Assembly (NCBI RefSeq): GCF_003732265.1
Contig: NZ_MOBK01000001.1
Span: 1,054,001 to 1,118,000 of the forward strand
Source of the DNA: Pseudomonas brassicacearum
GTDB taxonomy: Bacteria > Pseudomonadota > Gammaproteobacteria > Pseudomonadales > Pseudomonadaceae
DNA length: 64,000 nt
Reading direction: 5' to 3'
Positions 1-9,033 of the stretch are shown here, piece after piece (position 1 is the first letter of the stretch; each line of letters opens with the position of its first letter). The position numbers and the translations under genes are program-made. The notes below the pieces were generated by a model. That model saw only the letters and a program-made list of their open reading frames with translations. It was not told where the DNA came from and searched no databases.

Positions 1-408
1 ATTGGGCTCGCTCATGCCAATGCAGAAGTAACTTTCACCCCGGCAAATGGCCGGCAGGTAATGCTGCTTTTGTTTCTCGGTACCGAAGCGATTGATCAGC
101 GGCCCGCTTTGGCGGTCAGCGATCCAATGGGCCGATACCGGTGCGCCGGCCGCCAGCAATTCTTCAATAATCACATAACGGGCAAACGGCCCCGCCTCTG
201 CACCGCCGTACGCCTTGGGCAAGGCCATGCCGACCCAACCCCGGGCGCCGAGTTTTTTACTGAACTCTGCACTGAAGCCCATCCACGACTGGGCACTCAA
301 GGTCGGTGGGTAATCGGCCAACGTGTCGTGAATGAATGCCCGCACTTGCGCGCGAAGCGCTTCAGCCTCAGGGGGAATATTGCTGTAGGTAAATTGACTG
401 ATTGCCAT
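1..408 (-). CDS. Acyl-CoA dehydrogenase, N-terminal part (cut by window edge)
   Basis: The first 136 residues begin MAISQFTYSN and run off the window start, so the catalytic and C-terminal FAD/acyl-CoA domains are not seen. The segment has the all-alpha N-terminal acyl-CoA dehydrogenase pattern: a helical start, then GWVGMALPKAYGG, a helix with EELLAAGAP, and FGTEKQKQHYLPAICRGE leading into FCIGMSEPN, the normal entry to the beta domain. The ATG (complement of 406-408) follows an upstream amidohydrolase on the same strand by 111 bases, which contain a strong hairpin. Likely role is alpha,beta-desaturation of an acyl-CoA produced during ring breakdown; the substrate cannot be told. Confidence 0.85.
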   Translation of the reverse strand, partial: MAISQFTYSNIPPEAEALRAQVRAFIHDTLADYPPTLSAQSWMGFSAEFSKKLGARGWVGMALPKAYGGAEAGPFARYVIIEELLAAGAPVSAHWIADRQSGPLINRFGTEKQKQHYLPAICRGESYFCIGMSEPN

Positions 409-474
409 ATGCGCTCTCTAACGCTGAACACTGGCGCAATCGCTTCGAACGAAACGACCACAGAACGGCAACCA

Positions 475-509
475 CTCCTGCGACCGTCGTTGGCCGACGG
501 CCGCAGGAG
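475..509. other. Intergenic hairpin
   Basis: CTCCTGCG (475-482) pairs with CGCAGGAG (502-509), and an inner ACCGTCG/CGACGG stem continues it. It lies just downstream of the amidohydrolase stop at 520 and before the acyl-CoA dehydrogenase start at 408, both minus strand. No U-tract follows, so it is better read as a transcript-stabilising or processing hairpin than as a clear terminator. Confidence 0.45.
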
Positions 510-519
510 CAGCGGCACC

Positions 520-1827
520 TTACAACGCGGTTTGCGCGTCAGCCTGGGCGAACATCGCATTGATGTCGCCGGAGGTGACCGGCTTGTTGTCGTGGCGACC
601 ATGGTCGGCACCACCCAGGCCCAGGGCGGGTTCGATGCTGACGTGGGTAGCCTGAGCCCGCAGCGCGCCGACCGTGCAGTTTTCCCGACCGTGAATGGAG
701 AACGGATCGAAGGAGAACTCGCGCATCGCGTTCAAGTGAGTGACCTTGTCGATCATCTCTTTGGGCAGGTGCTGCAACCCTGCCCACGCTGTTTCCGGGG
801 AGTTCGGCCAGGTGCAGTCGGAGTGCGGGTAATCGCTTTCCCAGGTGACCATCTCGGCGTTCAAATAGTCGAGGTTTTTCAGGCCGAAGTTGTCTTCGAT
901 AAAGCAGGTGATGAAGTGCTTGTTGAAAATATCGCTCGGCATCTTCCCGTCGAAGTTGGAGTTGGTCCACGCGTTGTGATGACGGTGCGTGAAGTCAGCA
1001 CGTTCCAGCAGATAAGGAATCCAGCCGATGCCGCCTTCGGAAAGCGCCATGCGCAGGTCCGGGAATTTCTTCCACATCGGCGCCCAGATCCAGTCCGCGG
1101 CGGAGTTGGCGATGGAAATCGGCATGGAGGTGATCCAGGCATCGATTGGCGACATATCCGATGCGTGGTTGGCTTTGACGCCGGTACCGATATGGCAGCA
1201 GATCACGACTTTGTTATCGCTGCAGGCCTTCCACAATGGATCCCAGTAATCGCTATGGATCGACGGGTAACCGTGAATCGCCGGGTTGTCAGACAGAGAC
1301 AGCGCGTGCACACCCTGTTTAGCCAGACGCTCCACTTCGGCAGCGGCGGCTTTCATGTCCCACCACGGTACGATCATCAGCGGAATGAAACGACCTGGTG
1401 CAGCGTTGCACCAGTCGTGCAAATGCCAGTCGTTGTAGGCCTGGATAGCGGCCATTGAGACGTCGCGGTCTGCATGCACCTGGAAGCGCTGCCCGGCAAA
1501 GCCCGGGAAGGTTGGAAAGCACAATGAACCGAGCACGCCGTTGGCGTTCATGTCGTCGACGCGGTCCTTGATGTTCCAGGTGCCACGGCGCATTTGCTCG
1601 TAGCCCAACGGCTCCATGCCGTATTCCTCTTTAGGTCGACCGACCACAGAGTTAAGGCCCATGTAGCCCGTGGCCTGCTCCTCGAAGACCCACACATCAC
1701 GATCACCTTTCTTGACGACATGAGGCTCGCGCCCCTTGAAGCGCGCAGGCATGTGACGAGCAAAAGCATTCGGTGGCTCGATCGCGTGGTCATCGACACT
1801 GACGAGAATCAGATCTTCAACTTTCAT
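520..1827 (-). CDS. Amidohydrolase-2 family metal-dependent hydrolase
   Basis: 435 residues starting MKVEDLILVS; the ATG at 1827 follows GAAGGGG, so the longer frame upstream is not used. The N-terminal VDDH replaces the usual HxH of the amidohydrolase fold, as in the Amidohydro_2 branch. HIGTG sits near residue 218 and SDYPHSD near 345, the latter matching the strand-8 metal-binding Asp. Related proteins act as decarboxylases or C-C hydrolases on ring-fission products and are frequent in steroid, terpenoid and aromatic clusters. A candidate regulon operator lies 66 bases upstream (1893-1915). The exact substrate is unknown. Confidence 0.85.
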   Translation of the reverse strand: MKVEDLILVSVDDHAIEPPNAFARHMPARFKGREPHVVKKGDRDVWVFEEQATGYMGLNSVVGRPKEEYGMEPLGYEQMRRGTWNIKDRVDDMNANGVLGSLCFPTFPGFAGQRFQVHADRDVSMAAIQAYNDWHLHDWCNAAPGRFIPLMIVPWWDMKAAAAEVERLAKQGVHALSLSDNPAIHGYPSIHSDYWDPLWKACSDNKVVICCHIGTGVKANHASDMSPIDAWITSMPISIANSAADWIWAPMWKKFPDLRMALSEGGIGWIPYLLERADFTHRHHNAWTNSNFDGKMPSDIFNKHFITCFIEDNFGLKNLDYLNAEMVTWESDYPHSDCTWPNSPETAWAGLQHLPKEMIDKVTHLNAMREFSFDPFSIHGRENCTVGALRAQATHVSIEPALGLGGADHGRHDNKPVTSGDINAMFAQADAQTAL

Positions 1828-1892
1828 TGTTTTCCCCTTCGCATTCGGGCTTGTTGTTGTGCCTGAATCATAGTGCACATCCCGCTTTAATT

Positions 1893-1915
1893 AAACACAT
1901 TTTTTGAATGTGTTC
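1893..1915. promoter_or_regulatory. Candidate dit regulon operator (upstream of amidohydrolase)
   Basis: AAACA-N13-TGTTC preceded by T and followed by A; the inner bases extend it to an AACACATT/AATGTGTT inverted repeat read on the minus strand. It lies 66 bases before the start at 1827. It is one of about ten elements with identical 13-base spacing in this window. The binding protein is not known; DitR (IclR) and DitK (TetR) are candidates. Confidence 0.5.
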
Positions 1916-1959
1916 ATATTAAATCCGACGTCAGGAAAATAGCTTGAGGCAGAACGGCT

Positions 1960-1992
1960 GAACCGCGGCAGGCGCAAGACCTGTCGCGGTTC
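1960..1992. other. Hairpin downstream of ditQ
   Basis: GAACCGCGGCAGG (1960-1972) pairs with CCTGTCGCGGTTC (1980-1992) with a single G-T mismatch and a 7-base loop. It lies 36 bases past the P450 stop at 2028 on the minus strand. No strong U-run follows, so it may be a weak terminator or a processing hairpin. Confidence 0.45.
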
Positions 1993-2027
1993 ACCCAGAG
2001 GATTTACAAGCGGGGTACGGACGCCGT

Positions 2028-3305
2028 TCAGTCCCACAACACATGCAGGTAATGCGGACCGCGCAGCTGTGCACCGACGATCTGCGGCCCCGGCTTGTCC
2101 GGGTCGAGACGGATATTGGGCATCAAGTCGAGGATCGCATTCAGTGCGCAATTGATCTCGGTTTTGGCAACGAACTGACCGATGCACATGTGCGGGCCAA
2201 AGCCGAAGCCAAACGAAGGTTTCGGTTTGCGGTCAATGTCGAATTTATCGGCATTTTCGAACGCGTCCTCATCGCGGTTGGCGGAGGTAACGATACATTG
2301 CACCATCGCCCCTTTAGGGATGGACACACCGCGAATTTCCAGATCCTTGGCCGCCTGACGCACCTTGAAGGTAGCCACCGGCTCAAAACGTACCGCTTCA
2401 TCAATGGCCTTATTTACAAGGCTACGATCATTACGCACCCGTTCCAGCACATCCGGATTTTGCAGAAGCAGTGCCATCAAGGTTCCGAACGTGCGGGTCG
2501 TGGTTTCGCTGGCCGCCGGGAGCAGTGAGCGCACGAAGGTGGTGATCTCATGATCGTCCAGAGAACGCCCCTGGTACTCAACGCCGATCAGCCGGCTGAT
2601 CAAGTCATCCCCCAATGCGCCCGCAGCCCGACGCTCGGCCACCACCACTTTCACCACGTCATACAGCGCTTGTGCGGCGTCCATGGCGGCGCCACGGGCG
2701 GCGGCGGCCTTTTCCGGGTCGACTTGCGGACCGGCCAGAATGGCTAATGCCCAAGCGGCGTATTGCTCGATCTGTTCCGGGCGATCCTCGGGAAAGCCGA
2801 TCAACGAGTAAATGACCCGGATCGGGAAATACAGGGCGAAGTCCATCAGGTCGCCGCCCTTGGCGGGCACCATCGGTTTGATGTACTCCTCGCGAATCAC
2901 CCGGTCGATCCTGGTTTCTTTCCAGCGATTAACCGTCTCTGGCATGAATACCGGTTGCAGCAGATTACGCATGCTCTTGTGAGCATCACCGTCCATTGCC
3001 GTTAGGATCAAACCGTCGAAAAACGCACCCAGCCCTTCGGCAATAAAGCCGCTGGTAAAGGTGCCAGCATCACGCATGACGGCCATGACATCGTCGTATT
3101 TGAACAACGTGAAGGTGGGTCGGTTGGCATCCAGACCGGCAATCGATGGTACGCCGAGGCGGGCCATGAAGTTGTCTTGGAGCACGGGCGAGTTGGCGCG
3201 CATTTCGCTGTAGGTCGCGTGAAGATCGATATCACTGGTGCCGCGATAATTGCTGGCGACGTCAGTAAAAACCTTGGTCAGGTCGCTCTGTACCGGTGTG
3301 GACAT
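2028..3305 (-). CDS. ditQ: Cytochrome P450 (CYP226A-like, DitQ)
   Basis: 425 residues from ATG 3305, which follows a GGAGA ribosome site. The heme-binding loop is FGFGPHMCIG with Cys374; the I-helix carries AASETTT and the K-helix EAVR, so all P450 signatures are present. No membrane anchor is seen, so it is a soluble class I enzyme needing a ferredoxin and reductase; those at 25413-26989 are candidates. From published dit work DitQ is the monooxygenase acting near C-7 of dehydroabietic acid. The symbol rests on position after ditO and ditP and on family. A close 425-residue paralogue lies at 31646-32923. The upstream regulon element is weak (3399-3421). Confidence 0.85.
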   Translation of the reverse strand: MSTPVQSDLTKVFTDVASNYRGTSDIDLHATYSEMRANSPVLQDNFMARLGVPSIAGLDANRPTFTLFKYDDVMAVMRDAGTFTSGFIAEGLGAFFDGLILTAMDGDAHKSMRNLLQPVFMPETVNRWKETRIDRVIREEYIKPMVPAKGGDLMDFALYFPIRVIYSLIGFPEDRPEQIEQYAAWALAILAGPQVDPEKAAAARGAAMDAAQALYDVVKVVVAERRAAGALGDDLISRLIGVEYQGRSLDDHEITTFVRSLLPAASETTTRTFGTLMALLLQNPDVLERVRNDRSLVNKAIDEAVRFEPVATFKVRQAAKDLEIRGVSIPKGAMVQCIVTSANRDEDAFENADKFDIDRKPKPSFGFGFGPHMCIGQFVAKTEINCALNAILDLMPNIRLDPDKPGPQIVGAQLRGPHYLHVLWD

Positions 3306-3398
3306 GATCGTCTCCGTTGTTATTGTCATTATTTTTTTGGCCAGCCCGCATAAAGACTAACGCTTACGGGTGATCATAGGCTTGATCAGGATAGTATT

Positions 3399-3421
3399 AG
3401 ACACTTATTAATTTTTCGATC
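3399..3421. promoter_or_regulatory. Weak dit regulon operator (upstream of ditQ)
   Basis: AGACA-N13-CGATC flanked by T and A, 94 bases before the ditQ start. The left half matches the shared element and the right half is degenerate, making this the poorest of the set. Confidence 0.25.
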
Positions 3422-3445
3422 AATTATTTGGTCCATACAACCTGT

Positions 3446-3949
3446 TCAATAGGCCTGCTGCACCAGTGTCATGCGGCCACCCGCCAACATCAGCGCGCAG
3501 TACAGCCCAAGCTCTACCACTTGGGCAGTGGAGAAAAATTCTTCTAACCGGGCAAAATGTTCGTCATCGATGCTCAGGTAATCACTGGCAAACAACTCGG
3601 CATAACGCAGCGCTGCACGCTCGGCGGGCGTGAAGTAGTCGCTGTCCGTCGCCATGCACGCAATATCTTCATCCGACACGCGGTCGGATTTTCGCGCCAA
3701 CTGGCAGGCCTTGCAGGTGGTGATGCTGGCAATCTTCAGCCGCACCAGTTCGCGCAAACGCTCATCCAGCAGACTGTCGCTGTGCAGACTCTCCATCAGA
3801 CCCAGCCAGGCCAACGCCACCTTGGGTCGATGCGCCCAGACCTGCACCGGCGTCGTAGAGCTGAGCATGCGACTGCGTTGACCGCGCCCGACCGCGTCTT
3901 GCAACGCGGCGGGCATGGCATCCACAGGAATCAACGGTAGGCGTGCCAT
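3446..3949 (-). CDS. Carboxymuconolactone decarboxylase-family protein
   Basis: 167 residues beginning MARLPLIPVD; the ATG at 3949 lies directly behind the thiolase stop (3951), so the two are translationally linked. It has the AhpD/CMD helical fold with a CKAC pair near residues 79-82 and a downstream ERAALRYAELF helix. CxxC members are peroxidase/disulfide-type; others are decarboxylases. By position this would be ditP, but I am less sure of that letter. Its step in diterpenoid breakdown is not established. Confidence 0.8.
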   Translation of the reverse strand: MARLPLIPVDAMPAALQDAVGRGQRSRMLSSTTPVQVWAHRPKVALAWLGLMESLHSDSLLDERLRELVRLKIASITTCKACQLARKSDRVSDEDIACMATDSDYFTPAERAALRYAELFASDYLSIDDEHFARLEEFFSTAQVVELGLYCALMLAGGRMTLVQQAY

Positions 3950-3950
3950 C

Positions 3951-5126
3951 TCAATCGAGCCGTTCGATGATGGTGGCCGTGCCCAGGCCACCGGCACAAC
4001 AAATGGCTTGCAACCCATAACGCGCGCCACGGCGCTCGAGCTCATTCAACATCGTGGTCATCAGACGCGCGCCGCTGGCCCCCAATGGGTGTCCGAGGGC
4101 AATGGCGCCACCGTTGACGTTCAACTTGCTGTGCGGCACACCCGTCTCCTGCATCCAGGCCAACGGCACGGAGGCAAAAGCTTCGTTGACTTCAAACAGG
4201 TCAATGTCATTGATACTCAGCCCTGCCTTGGCGAGTACCTTTTGAGTAGCGGCAATCGGCCCAGTGAGCATCAATGTCGGATCAGAGCCGACCGTGGTGA
4301 AGGCCACGACACGCGCCCGTGCCTTGAGGCCGAGTTTTTTTGCCGTTTCGCCACTCATCAATAGCAATGCTGCCGCACCGTCAGAGATTTGCGACGAGTT
4401 ACCCGCGGTGATGCGTCCGGTGTCCGGACGAAAACTGGTTTTAAGCGTCGACAGTTTTTCCCGCGATGTATCGCGGCGAATGGTTTCATCGTGACGCAAC
4501 ACAACAGCTGGGTCCGTCAGCTCCTTTTCACGGAACTGCTCAACCACAACCGGTACGGTTTCATTTTCGAAATAACCGGCATCAGAGGCAGCCGCAGCAC
4601 GCTGGTGACTGGCAAACGCGAAGTCATCCAGGGCATCGCGGCTGAGTGCCCACTTGTCGGCCATACGTTCGGCCGCCTCACCCTGGCTGGTCAGTTCATA
4701 CCGTTGCGCCGCCATCCAGCCAAACGCAGCGCCATGGATTTCACGGTTGCTGCCCATGGGCACGCGGCTCATGTTTTCTGCGCCACCCGCCACCACAATA
4801 TCGGCGGCTCCTGCCGCAATGGCGCCAGCGGCCATATGCACGGCCACTTCACCCGAACCACATTTGCGGTCGATGGTCAGCCCCGCAACGGTGACCGGCC
4901 ACCCAGCTCCGAGCAAAGCCGTGCGCGCAATATTGGCCGACTGCTCGCCAATCTGCGTGACACAGCCGAAGATCACATCATCGACCAGCGTCGGCGACAC
5001 ATCGACCCGCTCCAGCAAGCGGTTGAGCACCAACGACCCAAGGTGATCAGCGCGCACGCCGGCAAGGCTGCCACGAAACTTACCGATGGGCGTGCGTACC
5101 GCATCAACTATGACGATGTCTTTCAT
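3951..5126 (-). CDS. ditO: Thiolase (acetyl-CoA acyltransferase), DitO-like
   Basis: 391 residues, the full thiolase length. The nucleophilic Cys89 is in DRKCGSGEVA; the base His346 is in ALGHPLGASG and Cys377 in CAGGLG. It would cleave a 3-oxoacyl-CoA, the last step of a beta-oxidation round. The start overlaps the stop of the hydroxyacyl-CoA dehydrogenase by four bases (ATGA, 5123-5126), so the two are coupled and likely act in sequence. The active-site stretch CGSG differs from the common CSSG of degradative thiolases, which may reflect a bulky substrate. Symbol by order and family. Confidence 0.9.
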   Translation of the reverse strand: MKDIVIVDAVRTPIGKFRGSLAGVRADHLGSLVLNRLLERVDVSPTLVDDVIFGCVTQIGEQSANIARTALLGAGWPVTVAGLTIDRKCGSGEVAVHMAAGAIAAGAADIVVAGGAENMSRVPMGSNREIHGAAFGWMAAQRYELTSQGEAAERMADKWALSRDALDDFAFASHQRAAAASDAGYFENETVPVVVEQFREKELTDPAVVLRHDETIRRDTSREKLSTLKTSFRPDTGRITAGNSSQISDGAAALLLMSGETAKKLGLKARARVVAFTTVGSDPTLMLTGPIAATQKVLAKAGLSINDIDLFEVNEAFASVPLAWMQETGVPHSKLNVNGGAIALGHPLGASGARLMTTMLNELERRGARYGLQAICCAGGLGTATIIERLD

Positions 5127-6025
5127 AGCGCACTCGCCTTTAGCCCTGAGCCCGGCACTTGTTTACCCTCTTCATAGCGGTAAACCCCATGCCCTGACTT
5201 GCGTCCCAGCCGCCCGGCGGCGACCATTTTGATGATCAGCGGGCAAGGTCGAAACTTTTCGCCCAAGGTCTGGTGCAGATAACGCAACACCGACAACCGC
5301 GTGTCCCAACCGGTCAAATCACCCAGTTCCAATGGACCCATCGGGTGGTTGAAGCCCAGGCGTAGCGCGGTGTCGATGTCTTCGGCGGTGGCAGTGCCTT
5401 CCTGCAGCATCCACATTGCCTCGTTACCCAGGAGCGCGGACATGCGGCTGGTGGTCAGGCCTGGCGATTCATTGACGACGATCGAGGTTTTACCGATCTG
5501 CTCGCACAGGGTGCGCGTGCGCGCCACCACTTCATCGCTGGTGGCCAAACCACGCACCAGCTCCACCAGCTTCATTTTGTGCACCGGGTTGAAGAAGTGC
5601 ATGCCGATAACGCGATCCGCACAATCCACCGACGCTGCAATTTCGGTGACGCTGAGAGCCGATGTATTGGTGGCGATAATCGCGTTCTCCGCCAGCAGCG
5701 GTGCCGCCTGACCGATCACCGCCTTTTTCACCGCCAATTGCTCGGAGACCGTCTCCACCAGCCAATTGGCTCCTGTCGCAGCTTCGCTCAAGTCGCTGCA
5801 GGTCAGCAGATTGGCTAATGATTGCCGAGCCTGTTCTTCGCTGACTTTACCCAGGCGAACACCATCGGCAAGGATCTTTTCGATGCTTGCCCGAGCGCTC
5901 GTCAATGAGGCGGCATTGGTATCAACCAACAGCGTATTGAAACCGGAGCTGGCGAACGCATGAGCAATACCGGTGCCCATCAGACCCGCACCGACGACGA
6001 CTACTTTTTCTTTATTGGCGTTCAT
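5123..6025 (-). CDS. ditN: 3-hydroxyacyl-CoA dehydrogenase, DitN-like
   Basis: 300 residues from ATG 6025 (TGGAG upstream). The N-terminal Rossmann motif is VGAGLMGTGIA around residues 11-21. The catalytic region HFFNPVHKMKLVELV lies near 137, followed by the C-terminal all-alpha dimer domain with NHPMGPLELGDLTG. It is the stand-alone 3-hydroxybutyryl-CoA dehydrogenase size, without a fused hydratase. It would oxidise a 3-hydroxyacyl-CoA with NAD to feed the overlapping thiolase. Symbol transferred by order and family. Confidence 0.9.
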   Translation of the reverse strand: MNANKEKVVVVGAGLMGTGIAHAFASSGFNTLLVDTNAASLTSARASIEKILADGVRLGKVSEEQARQSLANLLTCSDLSEAATGANWLVETVSEQLAVKKAVIGQAAPLLAENAIIATNTSALSVTEIAASVDCADRVIGMHFFNPVHKMKLVELVRGLATSDEVVARTRTLCEQIGKTSIVVNESPGLTTSRMSALLGNEAMWMLQEGTATAEDIDTALRLGFNHPMGPLELGDLTGWDTRLSVLRYLHQTLGEKFRPCPLIIKMVAAGRLGRKSGHGVYRYEEGKQVPGSGLKASAL

Positions 6026-6038
6026 GTTTGGCTCCAGA

Positions 6039-6890
6039 TTAGGCGCGGTTCTTTTTACCGACCACATTGCGCAATGTACCGATGCCTTCGACGCTGGCTT
6101 CGACTACATCGCCTTCCTTGAGGAACAGACCGGTGCCCATCCCCACCCCCGCCGGCGAACCGGTGAACAGCACGTCACCACTGGCAAAACTCGACCGCTG
6201 CTGCACGAAGCGAATCAGTTGGCCCACATCCCAGGTCATTTCGCCGGTGGACCCGTCCTGGCGCATTTCGCCATTCACTTTCAAGGTCAGGCGCAGCTTT
6301 GGTGAACCTTCCGGGAACTCGTCTTTAGTGACGATCCAAGGCCCAAGGCCAGTGGTCTGGTCCTGGCTTTTAGCCGCAAACAAATCCATGCCAATACCTG
6401 CCGGCCCGCTGCGTTGCAGGTCCCGCGCACTCACATCATTGCCAACGGTGTAGCCGAGTACGCACGCAAGCGGGTTTTCCAGGTCGATTTCTTCGGTGCC
6501 GATGACGGCCACCAGCTCAACTTCGTGATCGAGCTCCTCAGTCAGCGGTGGGAAACGAATCGGGTCATTGGCGCCAATCAGCGCACCATAGGCCTTGAGA
6601 AAGGCCACCGGCTGTGCCGGCGCCTTCAATCCGAACTCCACCAAATGCTTGGCGTAATTGGCACCCGCCACGACCACCCGGTTCACCGGTTCGATCGGGG
6701 GCAGCAGGCGCACCTTTGACAGAGGCAGCGACGGCCCGGCGAAACGTATCGAACTGATACCACGCCCTGCCGCCACCGCCGGCGCCCAGTCTTTGAAATC
6801 ACCGGAAATGGGCGTCACCTGATCTTGAGCGACATCCACTACAGCCCAAAAAATACCTGTCGCAAAATACTCACAACGCGCCAGTTTCAT
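6039..6890 (-). CDS. Fumarylacetoacetate hydrolase family protein
   Basis: 283 residues starting MKLARCEYFA; its ATG shares one base with the stop of the amidohydrolase upstream (TGATG at 6888-6892). The C-terminal FAH domain has DHEVELVAVIG with metal-binding acidic residues and GYTVGNDVSARD. FAH members hydrolyse C-C bonds of beta-diketones or isomerise/decarboxylate ring-fission products. It is one of three FAH proteins in the cluster (also 14828-15826 and 20761-21645), suggesting successive hydrolytic steps. By order it would be ditM. Confidence 0.88.
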   Translation of the reverse strand: MKLARCEYFATGIFWAVVDVAQDQVTPISGDFKDWAPAVAAGRGISSIRFAGPSLPLSKVRLLPPIEPVNRVVVAGANYAKHLVEFGLKAPAQPVAFLKAYGALIGANDPIRFPPLTEELDHEVELVAVIGTEEIDLENPLACVLGYTVGNDVSARDLQRSGPAGIGMDLFAAKSQDQTTGLGPWIVTKDEFPEGSPKLRLTLKVNGEMRQDGSTGEMTWDVGQLIRFVQQRSSFASGDVLFTGSPAGVGMGTGLFLKEGDVVEASVEGIGTLRNVVGKKNRA

Positions 6891-7954
6891 CAGGCACCTA
6901 CCTTGCCCAACTTGGCAGGATCCAAGTGCAGCAAGCGGCATGCGTTTTCATAACGAATCTTGCGCATGTCCGAATCGGACAACTTCAGACCATGGGTCAG
7001 ATCGTGGCGTACGGCATCGCTGCCACCGAAGTTGCTGCCGTACAGCACATGGTCCGCACCGATGATGTCGACCAGGGCTTGGCGCATCGGCACTTCATGC
7101 AGTTCTACGTCGAAGTAGAAGTTCTTCATGTACTCGAGCAGCGGCTTTTTGTTGTATTTGACGTCGAGGTTTTCGTTGGTCTTGGCCAGACGACCGAGCT
7201 GGTACGGTACATAACCGCCACCGTGGGTGATGTACACCTTGAGGTCAGGGAAACGATCCAGAACGCCGCCGCAAATCAGGTTCCAGAAACAACGGGTTTC
7301 GTCGTACTGCATCCCCACGATGGCGGTGGTTTCGTAGCGGTCGCTGTTAGCGTTCTTGCCCCAGGTAACCGACTGGTTATAGCCATGGACAAAAATCGGC
7401 AGATCCAGATCGCACAGGGTTTTCCACACCACATCGAGCTCAGGCGAATCGAATTCCAGACCACCGAAGTTGGCACCGCCAGCGACCAGGCCCTTGGCAC
7501 CCAGCTCTGTGCAAGCGTGACGTATTTCAGCCGCCGCCGCTTCCGGCGCATTGAGCGGTGCATGAGCCCAGAACATCAGGCGATCGGGGGCAGCGGAGCA
7601 GTACTCGGCCAACGTGTTGTTGACGGTGCGTGCGAATGGCACGGCGAATTCGGCTTCAGTCCAGTACATGTAGCAATGGGACGGGACGGAAACCACCTGA
7701 AGATTTTGTCCGGCGGCATCCATACCGGCCAGGCGCACTTTCGGATCAGCCCAGCGAGCAAAATACTCTTCAAGCTTTGGCCCCTTGCCGGAACGTACGG
7801 CCGCCTTACGCTCAGGCGATCCGAGGCCCAGAATCCAATCACCTACACGCAGCTTGATATCGCCGTCGGCGTGTTGCTCGAAGAACGGCCCCCAGTGAGG
7901 GTGCTGGTTGTAATAGCCAGGGTGGGGTGCGTGGGCGTGTAGATCGATAAGCAT
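6890..7954 (-). CDS. ACMSD-type amidohydrolase
   Basis: 354 residues beginning MLIDLHAHAP, with the HxH metal motif of the amidohydrolase superfamily. Further motifs are HGYNQS, THGGGYVPYQ and GSNFGGSD with the strand-8 Asp. The family includes 2-amino-3-carboxymuconate semialdehyde decarboxylase and resorcylate decarboxylases, so a decarboxylase or C-C hydrolase is likely. It heads the run leading to the FAH protein, ditN, ditO and the CMD protein. A close relative with the same MLIDxHAH start and WGPF segment lies at 49303-50340. By order it would be ditL. Confidence 0.87.
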   Translation of the reverse strand: MLIDLHAHAPHPGYYNQHPHWGPFFEQHADGDIKLRVGDWILGLGSPERKAAVRSGKGPKLEEYFARWADPKVRLAGMDAAGQNLQVVSVPSHCYMYWTEAEFAVPFARTVNNTLAEYCSAAPDRLMFWAHAPLNAPEAAAAEIRHACTELGAKGLVAGGANFGGLEFDSPELDVVWKTLCDLDLPIFVHGYNQSVTWGKNANSDRYETTAIVGMQYDETRCFWNLICGGVLDRFPDLKVYITHGGGYVPYQLGRLAKTNENLDVKYNKKPLLEYMKNFYFDVELHEVPMRQALVDIIGADHVLYGSNFGGSDAVRHDLTHGLKLSDSDMRKIRYENACRLLHLDPAKLGKVGA

Positions 7955-8247
7955 GTCTAGGTACCTCGAAGTTGGCACTTTTTATTGGTTATTGGCGCGG
8001 CGCCTTCACGTGATCAGGATCAGACCGCCGTGAAAAGAGGAAGCCTGGGGCTCACCGCTAAGACCAGAGCTTAAATTTAAATTGATCAGAAATCAAAATA
8101 CTGTTCAATTTATTTTGCCGGCACGCGAAGAAGCCCGAGCCAGAGCCATCGACCCAAGTCAACAAAACGCCTTTCAGGGGTAACAAATGCCAACGGGAAG
8201 GAAAAAGTGCGGCGTACAGACAAGAAAAAATTAACGCCCAAAAACAC
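7955..8247. other. Upstream region of the ditL-ditP operon
   Basis: No gene is seen in these roughly 290 bases. They are AT-rich toward the middle and hold the regulon-like element at 8084-8106. The promoter of the leftward operon must lie here, but I cannot place -35/-10 boxes with confidence. Confidence 0.5.
8084..8106. promoter_or_regulatory. Candidate dit regulon operator (upstream of ditL operon)
   Basis: GATCA-N13-TGTTC flanked by T and A, 130 bases before the start at 7954. The right half is perfect and the left differs at one base from GAACA. Confidence 0.4.
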
Positions 8248-8272
8248 AAAGCCCCCGATATACGGGGGCTTT
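8248..8272 (-). terminator. Rho-independent terminator of ditK
   Basis: AAAGCCCCCG (8248-8257) pairs perfectly with CGGGGGCTTT (8263-8272) around a 5-base loop. On the minus strand it is followed by a T-rich stretch, and it lies about 30 bases after the TetR stop at 8302. Confidence 0.85.
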
Positions 8273-8301
8273 GCCTATAGCAGAAGGGGGTGAGTGAGCG
8301 G

Positions 8302-9033
8302 TCAGCGACGGGTGCGGGAGGTGGAACCCATGATCAACGCCCCCAGCAGTTTTTTCACCCGCACCGGAAACAGTCGGCGCCCCGCCGCTTCCGGCACCAG
8401 GATTTCGCTCAATACGTAACGAATGATCATTTCGCAGATCAGTTCTCGATCAAGACGGACCCCGAGGCGTTCATCCCAATCGTCGAAAACAATGCCCAGG
8501 CCATCCTGAAAACGCACGATCGAATCATGGAAAATTCGCCGAAAGAAGCCCAACGCGTAGTCTGGGGCGACCACCAACAACCGCCGCGCACGACTTTGCT
8601 CAAGGTAGTTGTCGAGGTAGGCAAACAGCGCATTGAGACGTGCTTCCGGGTCACTGATATTGCCCAGCTCCTGCGACAGGGAGGTGTGGAAACTTTCGCG
8701 CTTATGCCGCGAAAAGGTATCCAGCAGGTCCTCCTGTGACGCGAAATAGCGATAAAAAGTACCCCGCGAGACACCGGCGACCTGGCACACATCGAGGATC
8801 GAAATACGATCCGCGCCAGACATCAGCACGACCTCCTCAGTGGCTTTAAGGATATTGGCGATGGTTTCTTCCGAACGGCGGTTCGGCTTGACCTTGGCGC
8901 CTGCCACGGCATTGGCGGCAGTACGTCGCTCCACCGGTTTCACCGGCGTCACCCCTGCATCAGGCACCGTGTTCTTTTTCGTTCTGGAGGCCGGCGTAGG
9001 CGCTTCTGCTTTCTGGGATGCGGCTTTTGGCAT
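8302..9033 (-). CDS. ditK: TetR-family regulator, DitK-like
   Basis: 243 residues, with a basic, proline/alanine-rich N-terminal tail of about 50 residues that is unusual for the family. The HTH follows at about 57-103, including DVCQVAGVSRGTFYRYFASQEDL. The C-terminal ligand-binding domain has no conspicuous motif. It is divergent from the CoA ligase gene at 9217 across 183 bases, the usual arrangement for a regulator controlling its neighbour. By order it corresponds to ditK. The ATG at 9033 has only a weak ribosome site, so the tail could be shorter. Confidence 0.85.
   Translation of the reverse strand: MPKAASQKAEAPTPASRTKKNTVPDAGVTPVKPVERRTAANAVAGAKVKPNRRSEETIANILKATEEVVLMSGADRISILDVCQVAGVSRGTFYRYFASQEDLLDTFSRHKRESFHTSLSQELGNISDPEARLNALFAYLDNYLEQSRARRLLVVAPDYALGFFRRIFHDSIVRFQDGLGIVFDDWDERLGVRLDRELICEMIIRYVLSEILVPEAAGRRLFPVRVKKLLGALIMGSTSRTRR

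Noticed and set aside
61..1458. Open frame of 465 codons on the plus strand over the amidohydrolase
   Set aside because: It is antisense to a protein with clear amidohydrolase motifs, has no family pattern or ribosome site, and arises from third-position GC bias.
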